From positions 124,001-188,000 of the forward strand of contig NZ_LPWG01000010.1 in NCBI RefSeq assembly GCF_001723285.1: a stretch of DNA of 64,000 nucleotides, in the 5' to 3' direction. The DNA is from Methyloceanibacter methanicus. GTDB taxonomy: Bacteria; Pseudomonadota; Alphaproteobacteria; Rhizobiales; Methyloligellaceae. The notes under the pieces are model-generated. The model made no database searches and had not been told where the DNA came from. It saw only the letters and a list, made by a program, of their open reading frames with translations. Position numbers and translations under genes: made by a program. Shown piece by piece: positions 9,261 through 20,404 of this stretch. How positions within the stretch are numbered: position 1 is the stretch's first letter; every line of letters begins with the position of its first letter.

Positions 9261-10145
9261 ATGGCAACGACGAAAGATATTGCAGAACCTGGCCCGCTGA
9301 TGGCGGGCAAGCGCGGCTTGGTCATGGGCGTCGCCAACGACCGATCGATTGCTTGGGGCATTGCCCGCGTCTTGCACGGGCAGGGCGCCGAGCTGGCGTT
9401 CAGCTACCAGGGTGGCGCGTTCGGCCGCCGGGCCGTGCCGTTGGCCCAATCGATCGGTGCAAAGATCATCGAGGAAGTCGACGTCGAGGACCTCGACAGC
9501 GTCGATCGTATGCTCGACGTGATCCGGAAAGAATGGGGAACGCTGGACTTCGTGGTTCACGCGCTTGCCTTTTCGGACCGGAACGAGCTCAAGGGACGCT
9601 ATTGCGACACCACCCGTGAGAACTTCGAACACACGATGGTCATCTCCTGCTTCTCCTTCACGGAGATCTGCAAGCGGGCATCGGACATGATGAACGAGGG
9701 CGGTTCGCTGCTGACGCTGACCTATGGCGGCTCCACGCGCGTCGTCCCTTGCTACAATGTCATGGGCGTAGCCAAGGCGGCTCTCGAAGCCTCCGTCCGC
9801 TATCTGGCCTCCGATCTCGGGCCTCAGGGCATCCGCGTGAATGCCCTGTCTGCCGGTCCCATGCGGACGCTGGCGGGCGCGGGCATTTCCGATGCGCGCA
9901 CCTTGCTGCACTACCAGCAACAGCACGCGCCCATGCGCCGTTCGCCGACGCTCGACGAAGTCGGCGGCTCGGCGCTCTATCTCCTGTCCGATCTGTCCGG
10001 CGCGGTCACCGGCGAGGTCCACTTCGTGGATTGCGGCTACGCGACCACGTTCATGCCGGACCTCGACTCCTTGAAGGAGATCGAACGGGCGGAGGAGCTC
10101 GGAAACGCCATGGCCAAGGCCGCGCCGCGCGAAGCCGCGCAGTAG
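9261..10145 (+). CDS. fabI: Enoyl-ACP reductase FabI
   Basis: NADH-dependent reduction of enoyl-ACP, the last step of each fatty-acid elongation cycle, and the usual triclosan target. The 294-residue short-chain dehydrogenase has GVANDRSIAWGIARVL (nucleotide binding) and the FabI-type Tyr-x6-Lys pair in CYNVMGVAKAALE, followed by IRVNALSAGPMRTLAGAGI. Third gene of fabA-fabB-fabI; the shared strand and 46-base gap support an operon. Confidence 0.94.
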   Translation: MATTKDIAEPGPLMAGKRGLVMGVANDRSIAWGIARVLHGQGAELAFSYQGGAFGRRAVPLAQSIGAKIIEEVDVEDLDSVDRMLDVIRKEWGTLDFVVHALAFSDRNELKGRYCDTTRENFEHTMVISCFSFTEICKRASDMMNEGGSLLTLTYGGSTRVVPCYNVMGVAKAALEASVRYLASDLGPQGIRVNALSAGPMRTLAGAGISDARTLLHYQQQHAPMRRSPTLDEVGGSALYLLSDLSGAVTGEVHFVDCGYATTFMPDLDSLKEIERAEELGNAMAKAAPREAAQ

Positions 10146-10192
10146 ACCGCGAGCAACAAGATCCACAGAATCCGGATTGCCAAGGAGGAGCC

Positions 10193-10405
10193 GTGTTCGA
10201 AATCATCCTGATGGTTTGTCTTGCCGCGACGGGTGAGCAGTGTACGGAATACAAGCTCACGGACGCGCAATACGAGGACGCCGTGTCGTGCATCCGCGAG
10301 AGCCACGGCAAGGCCGATACCTGGCAGCGCGGCAATCCGAAATACACCATCATCGGCACGCGCTGCGCCAAGGACGCCAAGATTCCGCCGGCGCCGGAGG
10401 ACTAG
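10193..10405 (+). CDS. Small conserved-looking hypothetical protein with four cysteines
   Basis: A 70-residue protein starting at GTG with an unusually strong ribosome site (AAGGAGGAG, 10181-10189), which is the main argument that it is real. It opens with a short hydrophobic stretch (MFEIILMVCLAA) and has Cys at 9, 17, 33 and 58. It sits 47 bases after fabI and just before a strong terminator, so it is likely the last gene of the fab transcript. No family recognised; a periplasmic or membrane-associated small protein is possible. Confidence 0.68.
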   Translation: MFEIILMVCLAATGEQCTEYKLTDAQYEDAVSCIRESHGKADTWQRGNPKYTIIGTRCAKDAKIPPAPED

Positions 10406-10462
10406 CGCGCCGGGCGGGCGCCGCAGTCGTCCAGGCCGAATGCCTTAGGTTTCAAGCAGGCC

Positions 10463-10495
10463 ACAAAAAAGGGGCGCCGAGGCGCCCCTTTCTTG
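10463..10495. terminator. Bidirectional rho-independent terminator
   Basis: A perfect 8-bp stem GGGGCGCC / GGCGCCCC (10471-10478 and 10481-10488) is flanked by AAAAAA on the left and TTTCTT on the right. It works on either strand and separates the fab operon from the convergent pnp gene. Confidence 0.85.
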
Positions 10496-10521
10496 CGTCT
10501 GACTTCAGCGTGCCGTCTGGC

Positions 10522-12642
10522 TTAGCTGGCCTCGGCAGGCTCCTTCTCTTTTCCGGTCTCCTGATCCACCACCTTCATCGACAGGCGGACCTTGCCGCGC
10601 TCGTCGAAGCCCAGCAGCTTGACCCAGACCTGGTCGCCTTCCTTGACCACATCTCCAACCGTCTTGGGACGCCCCTCTTCCAGTTGGGAAATGTGGACCA
10701 GGCCGTCGCGCGGGCCGAAGAAGTTCACGAACGCGCCGAACTCCATCACCTTCACGACCTTGCCCTGATAGATCTCGCCGACCTCGGGTTCGGCGGCGAT
10801 GGACTTGATCCGGGCAATGGCCTGGCGGATCGACTCCGCATTGGCGGACGCGATCTTGACCGTGCCGTCGTCGGAGATGTCGATCTTCGCGCCGGACTCC
10901 GCGACGATCTCGCGGATGACGGAGCCGCCCGAGCCGATGACCTCGCGGATCTTATCGGTCGGGATCTGGATCGTCTCGATGCGCGGGGCGTATTCGCCGA
11001 GCTCGGGACGGGCCTCGTTCAGCGCCTTGTCCATCTCGTGCAGGATGTGCAGGCGGCCGCCCTTGGCCTGATCGAGGGCGATCTTCATGATCTCCTCGGT
11101 AATGCCGGTGATCTTGATGTCCATCTGGAGCGAGGTTACGCCCTCGGCCGTTCCCGCCACCTTGAAGTCCATGTCGCCGAGATGGTCCTCGTCGCCCAGA
11201 ATGTCCGAGAGGACGGCGAACTTGTCGCCCTCCTTGATGAGGCCCATGGCGATACCGGCGACAGGCCGCTTCAGCGGAACGCCGGCGTCCATCAATGCGA
11301 GCGAGGTGCCGCACACCGTCGCCATCGAAGAGGACCCGTTCGATTCGGTGATCTCGGAGACCACGCGAAGCGTGTACGGGAACTGCTCGCGATCGGGCAG
11401 GATCGGATGAACCGCGCGCCAGGCAAGCTTGCCGTGGCCGATCTCGCGGCGTCCTGGGGACCCCATGCGGCCTGTTTCGCCGACCGAGTAGGGCGGGAAA
11501 TTGTAGTGCAGCATGAAGGTTTCCTTGTAGGTCCCTTGCAGCGCATCCACGAACTGCTCGTCGTCGCCCGTGCCCAGCGTCGTGACGACCAGGGCCTGCG
11601 TCTCGCCGCGGGTGAAGAGCGCGCTGCCATGGGTCCGGGGCAGGACACCGACCTCGCAAACGATCGGCCGCACCGTCACCAGGTCGCGGCCGTCAATGCG
11701 CTTCTTGGTGTCCAGAATGCTGCCGCGGACGACGTCTTTCTCGGCCTCCTTGAAGGCGCCGGCGACCTTGCCGGCGATCGTGCCATCGTCGTCTTCCGGC
11801 ACCAGCGTGGAGACCACGGTCTCCTTCACCTTGGAAATGCTGTCGCGCCGCTCCTGCTTGGAGACGATGGCGTAGGCCTCGCGGAGGCCGGCATCGGCGA
11901 TCTCGCCGACCTTGGCGACCATCTCGGAATTGTCCGCGGTCTTCAGCTCCCACGGTTCCTTGGCGGCAACCTCGGCCAGCTTGACGATGGCCTCGATGAC
12001 GGGCTGGAAGTGCTCATGGCCGTACATCACCGCGCCAAGCATGACGTCTTCGGGAAGCTCGTTGGCCTCGGACTCCACCATCAGAACGGCGTCGGCCGTG
12101 CCGGCGACCACGAGATCGAGTGAGGTCTCGGGCATCTCATCGATCATCGGGTTCAGGATGTATTTGCCCTCGACATAGCCTACGCGCGCGGCGCCGATGG
12201 GGCCGAGGAACGGCACGCCCGAAAGGGTCAGCGCCGCGGAGGCGGCGACCATGGCCACGATGTCGGGATCGTTCTCCATGTCGTGCGACAGCACGGTAGT
12301 GACGACCTGGGTATCGTTCTTGAAGCCCTTTGCGAAAAGCGGGCGGATCGGACGGTCGATCAGGCGCGAGGTGAGGGTTTCCTTCTCGCTCGGACGTCCT
12401 TCGCGCTTAAAAAAGCCGCCGGGAATTTTGCCAGCGGCGAACGTCTTCTCTTGGTAGTTCACGGTCAGAGGAAAGAAGTCGATTCCGGGCCGCTCCTCTT
12501 TGGCGGAAACGACGGTCGCCAAAACGCAGGTCTCGCCGTAGGTGGCGAGGACGGCCCCGTCGGCTTGGCGCGCCACGCGCCCGGTCTCAAGTTTGAGCGG
12601 GCGCCGTGCCCATTCAATTTCTACAGTGTGTTTATCGAACAT
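10522..12642 (-). CDS. pnp: Polyribonucleotide nucleotidyltransferase (PNPase)
   Basis: Phosphorolytic 3'-5' exoribonuclease and degradosome component. The 706-residue protein starts at [20 protein letters not shown]; an upstream in-frame extension of 24 residues is not conserved. Two RNase PH domains are seen ([40 protein letters not shown]), then a KH domain ([20 protein letters not shown]) and an S1 domain ([20 protein letters not shown]). It follows rpsO, the usual order, and ends at the shared terminator. Confidence 0.97.
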   Translation of the reverse strand: MFDKHTVEIEWARRPLKLETGRVARQADGAVLATYGETCVLATVVSAKEERPGIDFFPLTVNYQEKTFAAGKIPGGFFKREGRPSEKETLTSRLIDRPIRPLFAKGFKNDTQVVTTVLSHDMENDPDIVAMVAASAALTLSGVPFLGPIGAARVGYVEGKYILNPMIDEMPETSLDLVVAGTADAVLMVESEANELPEDVMLGAVMYGHEHFQPVIEAIVKLAEVAAKEPWELKTADNSEMVAKVGEIADAGLREAYAIVSKQERRDSISKVKETVVSTLVPEDDDGTIAGKVAGAFKEAEKDVVRGSILDTKKRIDGRDLVTVRPIVCEVGVLPRTHGSALFTRGETQALVVTTLGTGDDEQFVDALQGTYKETFMLHYNFPPYSVGETGRMGSPGRREIGHGKLAWRAVHPILPDREQFPYTLRVVSEITESNGSSSMATVCGTSLALMDAGVPLKRPVAGIAMGLIKEGDKFAVLSDILGDEDHLGDMDFKVAGTAEGVTSLQMDIKITGITEEIMKIALDQAKGGRLHILHEMDKALNEARPELGEYAPRIETIQIPTDKIREVIGSGGSVIREIVAESGAKIDISDDGTVKIASANAESIRQAIARIKSIAAEPEVGEIYQGKVVKVMEFGAFVNFFGPRDGLVHISQLEEGRPKTVGDVVKEGDQVWVKLLGFDERGKVRLSMKVVDQETGKEKEPAEAS

Positions 12643-12758
12643 GTGTGTGTCCCATTCGGTAGGGAAAGATAAGGCCGTCCCGCCGCCCGGTGGCGAGGGA
12701 ACGAGCCCGTGCATATGTGAGGAAGCTCCAACGCTCGCCGCAGCGCGCGGCGGCCCTG

Positions 12759-13028
12759 CTACCGGCGAATTCCGAGCCGGCCAATGAGCTTCTTGTACCT
12801 TTCTTCGTCTGACGCTTTCACGTAGTCGAGCAGGCGGCGGCGCTGGCTGACCATCTTCAACAGCCCGCGACGCGAATGGTTGTCCTTACCGTGCGTCTTG
12901 AAGTGCTCGGTGAGGTTGCTGATGCGCTCGGTGAGGATGGCGACTTGGACTTCCGGTGATCCGGTATCGTCGGCTTTGGTCGCGTATTCCTTGATCAAAT
13001 CTTGCTTACGTTCAGCACTAATCGACAT
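12759..13028 (-). CDS. rpsO: 30S ribosomal protein S15
   Basis: Binds 16S rRNA helices 20-22 early in 30S assembly. The 89-residue length is exact for the family, with [34 protein letters not shown] and LLDYVK. The ribosome site AGGAGAAC lies just upstream of the ATG. It sits between truB and pnp as in most proteobacteria. Confidence 0.98.
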   Translation of the reverse strand: MSISAERKQDLIKEYATKADDTGSPEVQVAILTERISNLTEHFKTHGKDNHSRRGLLKMVSQRRRLLDYVKASDEERYKKLIGRLGIRR

Positions 13029-13190
13029 CGGGTTCTCCTAAATGTTTGAGGTGTTTGACAAGGCCGGGCCGGGATGTCGTCCAGCACGGTCGGATGGTGA
13101 TGCGCGTGAAGGCGCGATAATCGCGAGGCTCCCACGCAACCGCTGCACTATAGGGATTATCGTCCCCGAGACCAGCGCTATTTCAGGGGT

Positions 13191-14111
13191 CTAATCGGGC
13201 AGGTTAAAGACCCTCGTGGGGTGGAATTCGCCTTGCTCCACCTCGCCAATCGCGACCAGCCTGCCCCGGGAAACCGCATAAACCGGTCCCGTCACGATGG
13301 GGGCGTCGCGCCCCCTGAGCAGCACCGAACGCCCCTGCCGGAGCCTAGAGGCGTCGGTGGGGGTGACGGAGAGCGCCGGAAGGTCCGAAAGCGCCTTGTC
13401 CACGGGTTGGAGCAGGGCGAGCAGCGTCTCGCGGCCCTCCTCGGCCGCCTGCTCCACCGCGTCCAGCGCGACGGCCTCGTCCTCGACGAAGTCGCCGACC
13501 CGTGTCCGGCGCAAGGCGGCGATATGGCCGCGGCACTGAAGCGTCCGGCCGAGGTCGCGGGCGAGCGCCCGGACATAGGTGCCTTTGCCGCAATCGGCTT
13601 CCAGGACGCAGGTCTCCGGATCCGGGAGGTCGATCACGGCAAGCCGGTCGATGGACACGATGCGGGGGGCAAGCTCGAAGTCTTCCTTGTCGCGGGCCAG
13701 ATCGTAGGCTCGGGCCCCGTCGACCTTCAGGGCGGAGAAGCGCGGCGGCACTTGGCTGATCTCGCCGACGAATTGCGGCAGGACCGCTTCGATCTCGGCG
13801 CGTGTCGGCCGCTTGGCGCTGGTCGCGGTCACGGTGCCTTCCGCATCGTCCGTGTCCGTCTCGGCTCCGAAGCGAACCGTGAAGCGATAGGTCTTGGCGC
13901 CCTCGACGGCATAGGGGACGGTCTTGGTGGCTTCCCCGAAGGCGATGGGCAGAATCCCCGTGGCCAGCGGATCGAGCGTGCCCGCATGACCGGCCTTCTG
14001 TGCATCGAACAGCCAGCGCGTCCGCCCCACCGCTTTGGTGGAGGTCAGCCCCGCGGGCTTGTCCAGTACGAGCCAGCCATTGACCGCTTGGCCCTTGCGC
14101 CGCCGTCCCAT
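13191..14111 (-). CDS. truB: tRNA pseudouridine-55 synthase TruB
   Basis: Makes pseudouridine 55 in the T-loop of tRNAs. The 306-residue protein contains the catalytic Asp motif AGHAGTLDPLATGILP, the GWLVLDKPAGLTS start region and CGKGTYVRALARDLG. It lies 39 bases downstream of rbfA in the translation operon. Confidence 0.96.
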   Translation of the reverse strand: MGRRRKGQAVNGWLVLDKPAGLTSTKAVGRTRWLFDAQKAGHAGTLDPLATGILPIAFGEATKTVPYAVEGAKTYRFTVRFGAETDTDDAEGTVTATSAKRPTRAEIEAVLPQFVGEISQVPPRFSALKVDGARAYDLARDKEDFELAPRIVSIDRLAVIDLPDPETCVLEADCGKGTYVRALARDLGRTLQCRGHIAALRRTRVGDFVEDEAVALDAVEQAAEEGRETLLALLQPVDKALSDLPALSVTPTDASRLRQGRSVLLRGRDAPIVTGPVYAVSRGRLVAIGEVEQGEFHPTRVFNLPD

Positions 14112-14150
14112 CGCGATTGCCCCTTGTGCCCCGTGCCCTTTGCGCGCGTT

Positions 14151-14555
14151 CTAGTCGTCGCCGTCCCGGGCGATATCGCGCGCCACTTGGGGCGAGGCCA
14201 GAAGTTCGTCGATCCGCGACGAGGCCTCGAAGGTGGTGTCCTCGCGGAACCGGAGCTCCGGCATGTATCTCAGGCTGATCCGCTTTGCGACTTCGCCGCG
14301 CAGGAACCGCTTGTGCTGCTCCAAGTGCTGGACCACGTCGCCCGCTTCGCCGCCCCCAAGCGGCATCACATAGCAGGTCGCGACCTTGAGATCGGGCGAC
14401 ATGCGCACTTCCGGAACGGTCAGCGAGTGGCGCGCGATGACATCGTCCACCACGTCCCCGCGCGAGAAGATCTCTGCGAGAGCATGGCGGATGAGTTCGC
14501 CCACCTTCAATTGGCGTTGGCTGGGCGCGCGCGCGCCTTTGTCTCGACTGCTCAT
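14151..14555 (-). CDS. rbfA: Ribosome-binding factor A
   Basis: Cold-shock and 30S maturation factor that binds near the 16S rRNA 5' end. The 134-residue sequence has the family features [40 protein letters not shown] and [20 protein letters not shown]. It lies between infB and truB; a repeat-rich 181-base gap separates it from infB. Confidence 0.95.
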   Translation of the reverse strand: MSSRDKGARAPSQRQLKVGELIRHALAEIFSRGDVVDDVIARHSLTVPEVRMSPDLKVATCYVMPLGGGEAGDVVQHLEQHKRFLRGEVAKRISLRYMPELRFREDTTFEASSRIDELLASPQVARDIARDGDD

Positions 14556-14572
14556 CTTGGATCCTAACTCAA

Positions 14573-14735
14573 ACCGTCATGCCCGGACTTGATCCGGGCA
14601 TCCATTCCGCGGCGTCTCAGAAAACTGAAGTCCAGTTGGAATGGATTGCCGGGTCAGGCCCGGCCGTCATCGTGAGGCGCGAGGACGAAGCCCGAGCCTC
14701 GAAGGACGGCCGGGCGCCTCGCCATGACGGATCGT
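14573..14735. repeat. Palindromic intergenic repeat elements (alphaproteobacterial type)
   Basis: The rbfA-infB gap holds two inverted repeats. The first is a 9-bp perfect stem ATGCCCGGA/TCCGGGCAT with a 5-base loop at 14579-14601. The second is a longer imperfect one, 14664-14730, with CCGTCAT...GAGGCG on one arm and CGCCTC...ATGACGG on the other. Both wordings are typical of dispersed palindromic repeats in rhizobial and related genomes. They may act as mRNA processing or attenuation sites inside the operon. Confidence 0.7.
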
Positions 14736-14736
14736 C

Positions 14737-17256
14737 TTACAGGGTGCGCTGGACGTGTTCCACCTGGAAGCATTCGATCACGTCGCCTTCGCGCATGTCC
14801 TGGTAGCCCTCGAAGGCCATGCCGCATTCCTGGCCGGCCACCACTTCCTTGACCTCGTCCTTGAAACGCTTGAGCGTGGACAGCTCGCCTTCGTGAATGA
14901 CGACGTTGTCGCGGATCAGGCGGACATGCGCGCCACGCTCGACCTTGCCTTCGGTCACGCGGCAGCCCGCAACCTTGCCCACCTTGGAGATGTTGAACAC
15001 TTCCAGGATTTCGGCATTGCCGAGGAAGGTCTCGCGCCGGGTCGGGGCCAACAGACCCGACATGGCCTGACGCATATCGTCGACAAGGTCGTAGATCACC
15101 GCATAGTAGCGCACTTCGACTCCGTCGCGCTCGGCCGCCGCGCGCGCTTGCGCGTTGGCGCGGACATTGAAGCCCAGCACCACGGCGCCGGACGTGGTCG
15201 CCAGGGAGATGTCGGATTCGGTGATGCCGCCGACGCCCACATGCACAAGACGCGCCCGGACTTCGTCGGAGCCGAGCTGGGCGAGGGCGGCACTGATCGC
15301 CTCGACCGAGCCCTGCACGTCGCCCTTGATGACCAGTGGGAACTCCTTAACGCCGGCTTCCTGGAGCTGATTCATCATCTGCTCGAGGCTGCCGCGCTGA
15401 CCGGCCACCGCCAGGGTCTTGCGCCGCTCGCGATCGCGGTACTCGGTGATTTCGCGGGCGCGCGCCTCATTCTCCACAACGGCGAACTGATCGCCGGCTT
15501 CAGGCGCGGAGTCGAAGCCCAGCACCTCGACCGGGACGGACGGTCCGGCCTCCTTGGTGTGCTCGCCGAGATCGTTGATCAGCGCCCGCACACGGCCCCA
15601 AGCCGAGCCCGCCACGATGATGTCGCCAAGCTTCAGCGTGCCGCGCTGGACCAGCGCCGTGCCGACGGGGCCGCGCCCGCGTTCGAGCTTCGCTTCGACG
15701 ATCACGCCCTCGGCCGCGCGATCCGCATTGGCCTTGAGTTCCAGGACCTCCGCCTGCAGCACGATGGCTTCGAGCAGGGCGTCGAGATTGGTCCTCTTGA
15801 GCGCGGAAACCTCGATCTCCAGCGTGTCGCCGCCCATGCTTTCCACCACGATCTCGTGGCTGAGCAGCTCGGTGCGAACCCGCTGCGGGTCCGCGCCCGG
15901 CTTGTCGATCTTGTTGATGGCGATGATGATCGGCACCTCGGCCGCCTTGGCGTGGTTGATCGCCTCGATGGTTTGCGGCTTCACGCCGTCGTCGGCGGCC
16001 ACGACCAGAACCACGATGTCCGTGACCTTGGCGCCGCGGGCGCGCATGGCGGTGAAGGCCGCATGGCCCGGGGTGTCGATGAAGGTGACCTTCTGACCCG
16101 ATGGCACGGTGACCTGATAGGCGCCGATATGCTGGGTGATGCCGCCCGCTTCCTGGCTCACCACATTGGCGGCCCGGATGGCATCCAGCAGCGAAGTCTT
16201 GCCGTGATCGACATGGCCCATGATGGTCACGATCGGCGCGCGCGGGGCGAGGTCTTCCTCAGCATCCACTTCGCCGATAAAGCCTTCTTCCACGTCCGCT
16301 TCGGACACGCGGCGCACCGTATGCCCGAACTCCTCGGCGATGAGCTGCGCGGTGTCCGAGTCGATCACGTCCGTGATCTTGTGCATCGCGCCGTCTTTCA
16401 TCAGGAACTTGATGACGTCGACGCCACGCTCGGCCATGCGGTTGGCGAGCTCCTGGATCGTGATGACGTCCGGAATGATCACTTCGCGGGCGATCTTCTG
16501 CCCGGACTGCGGGCCCGTGCCCTGCTTCTTCTGCCGCTCGCGATGGCGCTTCAGCGAGGCGAGACTCCGCTGGCGCTGCTCCTCGTCGAGTGCATTGGTG
16601 ATGGTGAGGCGCCCGCGAACCCGGCGTTCGTCGCCGCGGCGCGGTGTGGCGGCGCCCTTCTTGTGGCGGGCGTCGGCCTGGCGCTTCGGCTGCTCTTCCT
16701 TTTCGGGCGCAAGCGGCCGGCGCGCGCCGTCGTCCGTCTTCGGCACGGCCTTGGCCTTGGGTTTGGCCTCCGCCTCGGTCTTCGCTTCGGTGGCCTGCCT
16801 TGCCTCTTCCTCAACTCTGCGCGCTTCGGCCTCGGCGGCCTCCTTGGCGCGCTGCTCCGCCAGAGCGGCTTCCTTCGCGGCATCCTCCTTGGCACGCTCG
16901 CGTTCCTCGGCGCGGCGGATCTTCGCGTCGGCGAGCGCCTTGGCGCGGGCACCTTTCTCTTCCTCGGAGAGCTGCTTCAGGACAACGCCGGAGCGGCGCT
17001 GCTTGGTCGCGGCCGGCTTCGGCGCGGCCTCCTTCTCGGGGGCCTTGGCCTGAGGTTTTTCCTGGGCCTCTTCGGCGGGCGCGGCGGCCGATCCGCCGGG
17101 CCCGATCGAGCGGCGCTTCTTCTTCTCCACCAGGACGGATTTGGAGCGCCCATGGCTGAAGCTCTGGCGCACATGGCCTGATTCCACGGTCCGGCGCAAA
17201 TTGAGTGTCATCTTGCGCCCGCCCGTTTTGCCTTCAGTCTCGTTGGTTTCGCTCAT
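14737..17256 (-). CDS. infB: Translation initiation factor IF-2
   Basis: GTPase that brings initiator tRNA to the 30S subunit. The 839-residue protein has a long charged Ala/Glu/Lys-rich N-terminal region (about 60-250, probably helical), the IF2 N-terminal domain around 265, and the G domain from about 345 ([26 protein letters not shown]). Domains II to IV follow and end in [16 protein letters not shown]. Its ATG overlaps the stop of the ylxR-like gene (ATGA), implying translational coupling. Confidence 0.97.
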   Translation of the reverse strand: MSETNETEGKTGGRKMTLNLRRTVESGHVRQSFSHGRSKSVLVEKKKRRSIGPGGSAAAPAEEAQEKPQAKAPEKEAAPKPAATKQRRSGVVLKQLSEEEKGARAKALADAKIRRAEERERAKEDAAKEAALAEQRAKEAAEAEARRVEEEARQATEAKTEAEAKPKAKAVPKTDDGARRPLAPEKEEQPKRQADARHKKGAATPRRGDERRVRGRLTITNALDEEQRQRSLASLKRHRERQKKQGTGPQSGQKIAREVIIPDVITIQELANRMAERGVDVIKFLMKDGAMHKITDVIDSDTAQLIAEEFGHTVRRVSEADVEEGFIGEVDAEEDLAPRAPIVTIMGHVDHGKTSLLDAIRAANVVSQEAGGITQHIGAYQVTVPSGQKVTFIDTPGHAAFTAMRARGAKVTDIVVLVVAADDGVKPQTIEAINHAKAAEVPIIIAINKIDKPGADPQRVRTELLSHEIVVESMGGDTLEIEVSALKRTNLDALLEAIVLQAEVLELKANADRAAEGVIVEAKLERGRGPVGTALVQRGTLKLGDIIVAGSAWGRVRALINDLGEHTKEAGPSVPVEVLGFDSAPEAGDQFAVVENEARAREITEYRDRERRKTLAVAGQRGSLEQMMNQLQEAGVKEFPLVIKGDVQGSVEAISAALAQLGSDEVRARLVHVGVGGITESDISLATTSGAVVLGFNVRANAQARAAAERDGVEVRYYAVIYDLVDDMRQAMSGLLAPTRRETFLGNAEILEVFNISKVGKVAGCRVTEGKVERGAHVRLIRDNVVIHEGELSTLKRFKDEVKEVVAGQECGMAFEGYQDMREGDVIECFQVEHVQRTL

Positions 17257-17939
17257 TCTTGTTCCGTATCCAATCCGTATCTGTCTGCGAATGCAGAAAT
17301 GCCCCCGCGGTAGCGCTCGACACGCGAGGCTGCCGCCAGGAACTTTTGAGCCGCACCGCCCTGGATGAGGGCAGCATGTATCACATTTGTCCGGCCCGAT
17401 GCCAAACCCAATTCATCTGCGGTAAATGCGCAGATCGCCGGAAGGCCCTGCCCGTCCGTGGCCGCCTTGGCCTTGCCGTCCAATTTCCGGCAGCCGTCTG
17501 CCGCCGCATCCGACGCGTGGACCAAGGCGATGGTCCGGCCCGATCGGAGGGCATCCTCGACCTTGGTGTGGCCAAAAACGACCTCACCCGCCTTGTTGGC
17601 CAAGGCGAACGCGCCAAGAGCCGCTTCGCTCAGGAGACCGTCGACCTGCTCGGCCAGGCCTTCGGGGGCCTTGGCATCGGTCTTCAGCGCGCGGGCGAAG
17701 ACCTTGCGTTTCGCGGCGTCTGCTACCGTCTCATGGGTCGCGGTGAGCCAAACCCCCCGGCCGGGGAGGCGCTCCTTGAGGTCCGGGACGACGGTGCCGT
17801 CCGGCCCAAGCACGAAGCGGATGAGGTCGGTCTTAGGCCGGTGGGCACGCGTCAGCGCGCAGCGCCGCTGGGTGTCCCCAGAGGTCCGTCGCGACCCGGT
17901 CCGTCGCGTCTCGCTGTGCACTGCCGTTTCCAACTGCAA
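17253..17939 (-). CDS. YlxR (RnpM)-type RNA-binding protein fused to an L7Ae-like domain
   Basis: 228 residues. The N-terminal half is DUF448/Ylx[21 protein letters not shown] and LPGRGVWLT. The C-terminal half (about 95-200: [33 protein letters not shown]) resembles the L7Ae/L30e RNA-binding fold. This two-domain form is common between nusA and infB in alphaproteobacteria; in Bacillus the YlxR part modulates RNase P. The start is uncertain: TTG at 17939 gives the longest form, and GTG at 17921 is an alternative. The stop overlaps the infB start by four bases. Confidence 0.88.
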   Translation of the reverse strand: MQLETAVHSETRRTGSRRTSGDTQRRCALTRAHRPKTDLIRFVLGPDGTVVPDLKERLPGRGVWLTATHETVADAAKRKVFARALKTDAKAPEGLAEQVDGLLSEAALGAFALANKAGEVVFGHTKVEDALRSGRTIALVHASDAAADGCRKLDGKAKAATDGQGLPAICAFTADELGLASGRTNVIHAALIQGGAAQKFLAAASRVERYRGGISAFADRYGLDTEQE

Positions 17940-17960
17940 CCACCTTGTGTCCTAACCGGC

Positions 17961-19628
17961 TCATGACGCGGGTGCGTCTTCGCCGGATGTTTCACCCTCG
18001 CCATAGGGGTTCGCCTCGGCGTCCTCGGAGGCTTCCTCCGCCTCCGCCTCGGGCTCGTCGGCGATGAGATCGGCTTCGTCGATCCAACCCGCCTTGACCC
18101 GCGCGGCCAGGATCAGGTCCTCGCATTGCGGCCGGGTCAGGCCGAAGCCGTCGAGGAAGCCGCGGTGCCGGGTCGTTTCCTTGTCCTGCCGCTCGGTCCA
18201 GCCCGCCAGATCGTCGGTGGCGCAATCGGCCAGATCCTCGACCGACTTCACGTCGTTCTCGCCGAGTGCGACGAGCATCGCCATGTTGAGACCTTCGAGC
18301 TGCAGCAGATCGTCCGAAACGCCGAGCTCCTTGCGCTTGGCGTCCAGTTCGGCCTCGAGCTTCTCGAGGTGCTCCCGCGCGCGGGCCTGAATCTCCCCGG
18401 CGGTCTCCTCGTCGAAGCCCTCGATCGAAGAAATCTCGTCGGTGTCCACAAAAGCCACTTCTTCGACCGACGAGAAGCCTTCGGAGGCCAGCAGCTGGGC
18501 GATGACCTCGTCCACGTCCAGCGCTTCCATGAACGTCGCCGACCGTTCGGCGAACTCCGCCTGGCGGCGCTCCGATTCGGAGGCTTCCGTCATGATGTCG
18601 ATATCCCAGCCGGTGAGCTGAGAGGCCAAACGCACGTTCTGCCCCTTACGGCCGATGGCCAGCGAGAGTTGCTGGTCGGGCACGACCACCTCGATGCGTT
18701 CGGCGTCCTCGTCGAGCACGACCTTGACCACTTCGGCAGGCGCAAGCGCGTTCACGATGAAGGTCGCAGCGTCCGGCGACCATTGGATGATGTCGATCTT
18801 TTCGCCCTGGAGCTCGTTCACCACGGCCTGCACGCGGCTGCCCCGCATACCCACGCACGCGCCCACCGGGTCGATGGAGCTGTCCCGCGACACCACGGCG
18901 ATCTTCGCGCGGCTTCCGGGATCGCGCGCCACCGACTTGATGGTGACGATGCCTTCGTAGACTTCCGGCACTTCCTGCGCGAACAGCTTGGCCATGAATT
19001 CGGGATGGGTGCGCGACAGGAAGATCTGCGGGCCGCGCTGCTCCCGCCGTACGTCGTAGACATAGGCGCGGATGCGGTCGCCATAACGGAAGTTCTCGCG
19101 CGGCAAGGTTTCGTCGCGGCGCACGACCGCTTCGGCGCGGCCCAGGTCCACGATCACATTGCCGTACTCGACGCGCTTGACGATACCGTTGACGATCTCG
19201 CCCACGCGGTCCTTGTACTCGTCGTACTGACGCTCGCGCTCGGCCTCGCGCACCTTCTGCACGATCACCTGTTTGGCGTTTTGCGCGGCGACGCGGCCGA
19301 AATCGAGCGGCGGAAGCGGCTCGGCGATGAAGTCGCCGACCTGCGCGGCCGGGTTCTTGCGCCGGGCATCGACCAGTGCGATCTGCGTGGCTTCCAGGGT
19401 GACGTCGTCAACCACTTCCAAGAGGCGGGCCAGCGAGATCTCGCCGGTCTTTGGATCGACCTCCGCCTTGATTTCGTTCTCGCTGCCGTAGCGCGACTTG
19501 GCCGCCTTCTGGATCGCGTCTTCCATGGCGGTGATGACGACTTGGCGGTCGATCGACTTTTCCCGTGCGACCGCGTCGGCGATTTGCAAGAGCTCCAGCC
19601 TGTTGGCGCTCACGCCTGCCTGAGACAT
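17961..19628 (-). CDS. nusA: Transcription termination/antitermination factor NusA
   Basis: RNA-polymerase-bound factor for pausing, termination and rRNA antitermination. The 555-residue protein contains the N-terminal polymerase-binding domain, an S1 domain ([21 protein letters not shown]), two KH domains ([36 protein letters not shown]), and a C-terminal region with helix-hairpin-helix repeats. It ends in a very acidic tail ([20 protein letters not shown]). Located between rimP and ylxR as expected. Confidence 0.97.
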   Translation of the reverse strand: MSQAGVSANRLELLQIADAVAREKSIDRQVVITAMEDAIQKAAKSRYGSENEIKAEVDPKTGEISLARLLEVVDDVTLEATQIALVDARRKNPAAQVGDFIAEPLPPLDFGRVAAQNAKQVIVQKVREAERERQYDEYKDRVGEIVNGIVKRVEYGNVIVDLGRAEAVVRRDETLPRENFRYGDRIRAYVYDVRREQRGPQIFLSRTHPEFMAKLFAQEVPEVYEGIVTIKSVARDPGSRAKIAVVSRDSSIDPVGACVGMRGSRVQAVVNELQGEKIDIIQWSPDAATFIVNALAPAEVVKVVLDEDAERIEVVVPDQQLSLAIGRKGQNVRLASQLTGWDIDIMTEASESERRQAEFAERSATFMEALDVDEVIAQLLASEGFSSVEEVAFVDTDEISSIEGFDEETAGEIQARAREHLEKLEAELDAKRKELGVSDDLLQLEGLNMAMLVALGENDVKSVEDLADCATDDLAGWTERQDKETTRHRGFLDGFGLTRPQCEDLILAARVKAGWIDEADLIADEPEAEAEEASEDAEANPYGEGETSGEDAPAS

Positions 19629-19689
19629 TCCTTAGCCTCCAAACAAAGTTACGTTCAGCCCGGCCGGCCCGTGAGGACCGCCGGAAAAA

Positions 19690-20247
19690 TCATTGGGCGG
19701 GCTCGCCACCCGAAAGATCGGCGCGCAGGGCCTCGAGGTCCATGGCCAGCTTCGCTTCGCCGATGAGCGAGAAGGGAAGGCCGATGATCACCGGCTCCGA
19801 TTCGGCCTCCAGCTCGATCTTCAAATGCACTTCCTCGTCGACGACGTCTTCGATCCGGCCTTTGAACCGCTTCCGCCCATCGACGGCCTCTTTCAGTTCG
19901 ACCTTGGCGTCGTGTCCCACCCAGGTCGCGAAATCGCTCGGGCGCACCAGCGGCCTGTCGATACCCGGCGACGAGACCTCCAGCCGGTACGTCCCGGGCA
20001 TGGGGTCGTAGGCATCGAGCAACGGAGACAGGCGCCGGCTGATCGTCGCGCAATCGTCCACGTTCATCTCGCCGGTCGGCCGTTCGGCCATGATCTGCAC
20101 CGTGCCGCCGTCGCGGCCCGAAATCTTCACCCGCACCAGACGGAAGCCAAGCTCGTCCAGGACCGGCTCGGCAAGGTCCGCAACCGCGCGCTCCGGTCCG
20201 GTTTCCCGGACAAAGCGGCGATCGGCGTCTGCTGCAAGGCTCGACAT
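19690..20247 (-). CDS. rimP: Ribosome maturation factor RimP
   Basis: 30S maturation factor. From ATG 20247 the protein has 185 residues with the family signatures LAEPVLDELGFRLVRVKISG, VDDCATISRRLSPLLD, YRLEVSSPGIDRPLVRPSDF and a C-terminal Sm-like domain. Longer in-frame starts (20286 or 20343) exist, but the added residues are not conserved; the choice is provisional. First gene of rimP-nusA-ylxR-infB-rbfA-truB-rpsO-pnp. Confidence 0.92.
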   Translation of the reverse strand: MSSLAADADRRFVRETGPERAVADLAEPVLDELGFRLVRVKISGRDGGTVQIMAERPTGEMNVDDCATISRRLSPLLDAYDPMPGTYRLEVSSPGIDRPLVRPSDFATWVGHDAKVELKEAVDGRKRFKGRIEDVVDEEVHLKIELEAESEPVIIGLPFSLIGEAKLAMDLEALRADLSGGEPAQ

Positions 20248-20376
20248 GATGTCCGCGCTCAAAGAGCTGACCGGCCACGGGCGCATTCGTGAATAAAGCC
20301 CGAGACCGAAGCCCATAACAAAAAGGAGCGGGCCGGAGCCCACCCCTGATCAAATCAATCATGAGTTTCTGGCGCT

Positions 20377-20404
20377 AATATACGGGCTTTTTTCAAGGTT
20401 TCAA
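20377..20404 (-). promoter_or_regulatory. Candidate sigma-70-type promoter for the rimP operon
   Basis: On the minus strand TTGAAA (20404-20399) and TATATT (20382-20377) are separated by 16 bases. They lie in the unusually AT-rich part of the 296-base gap upstream of the chosen rimP start. The distance to rimP (about 125 bases) allows a leader. Confidence 0.5.

Noticed and set aside
14755-17181. Very long open frames antisense to infB, nusA, pnp, cpaE and cpaF
   Set aside because: GC-rich shadow frames opposite well-identified conserved genes; His/Arg-rich translations with no family features.
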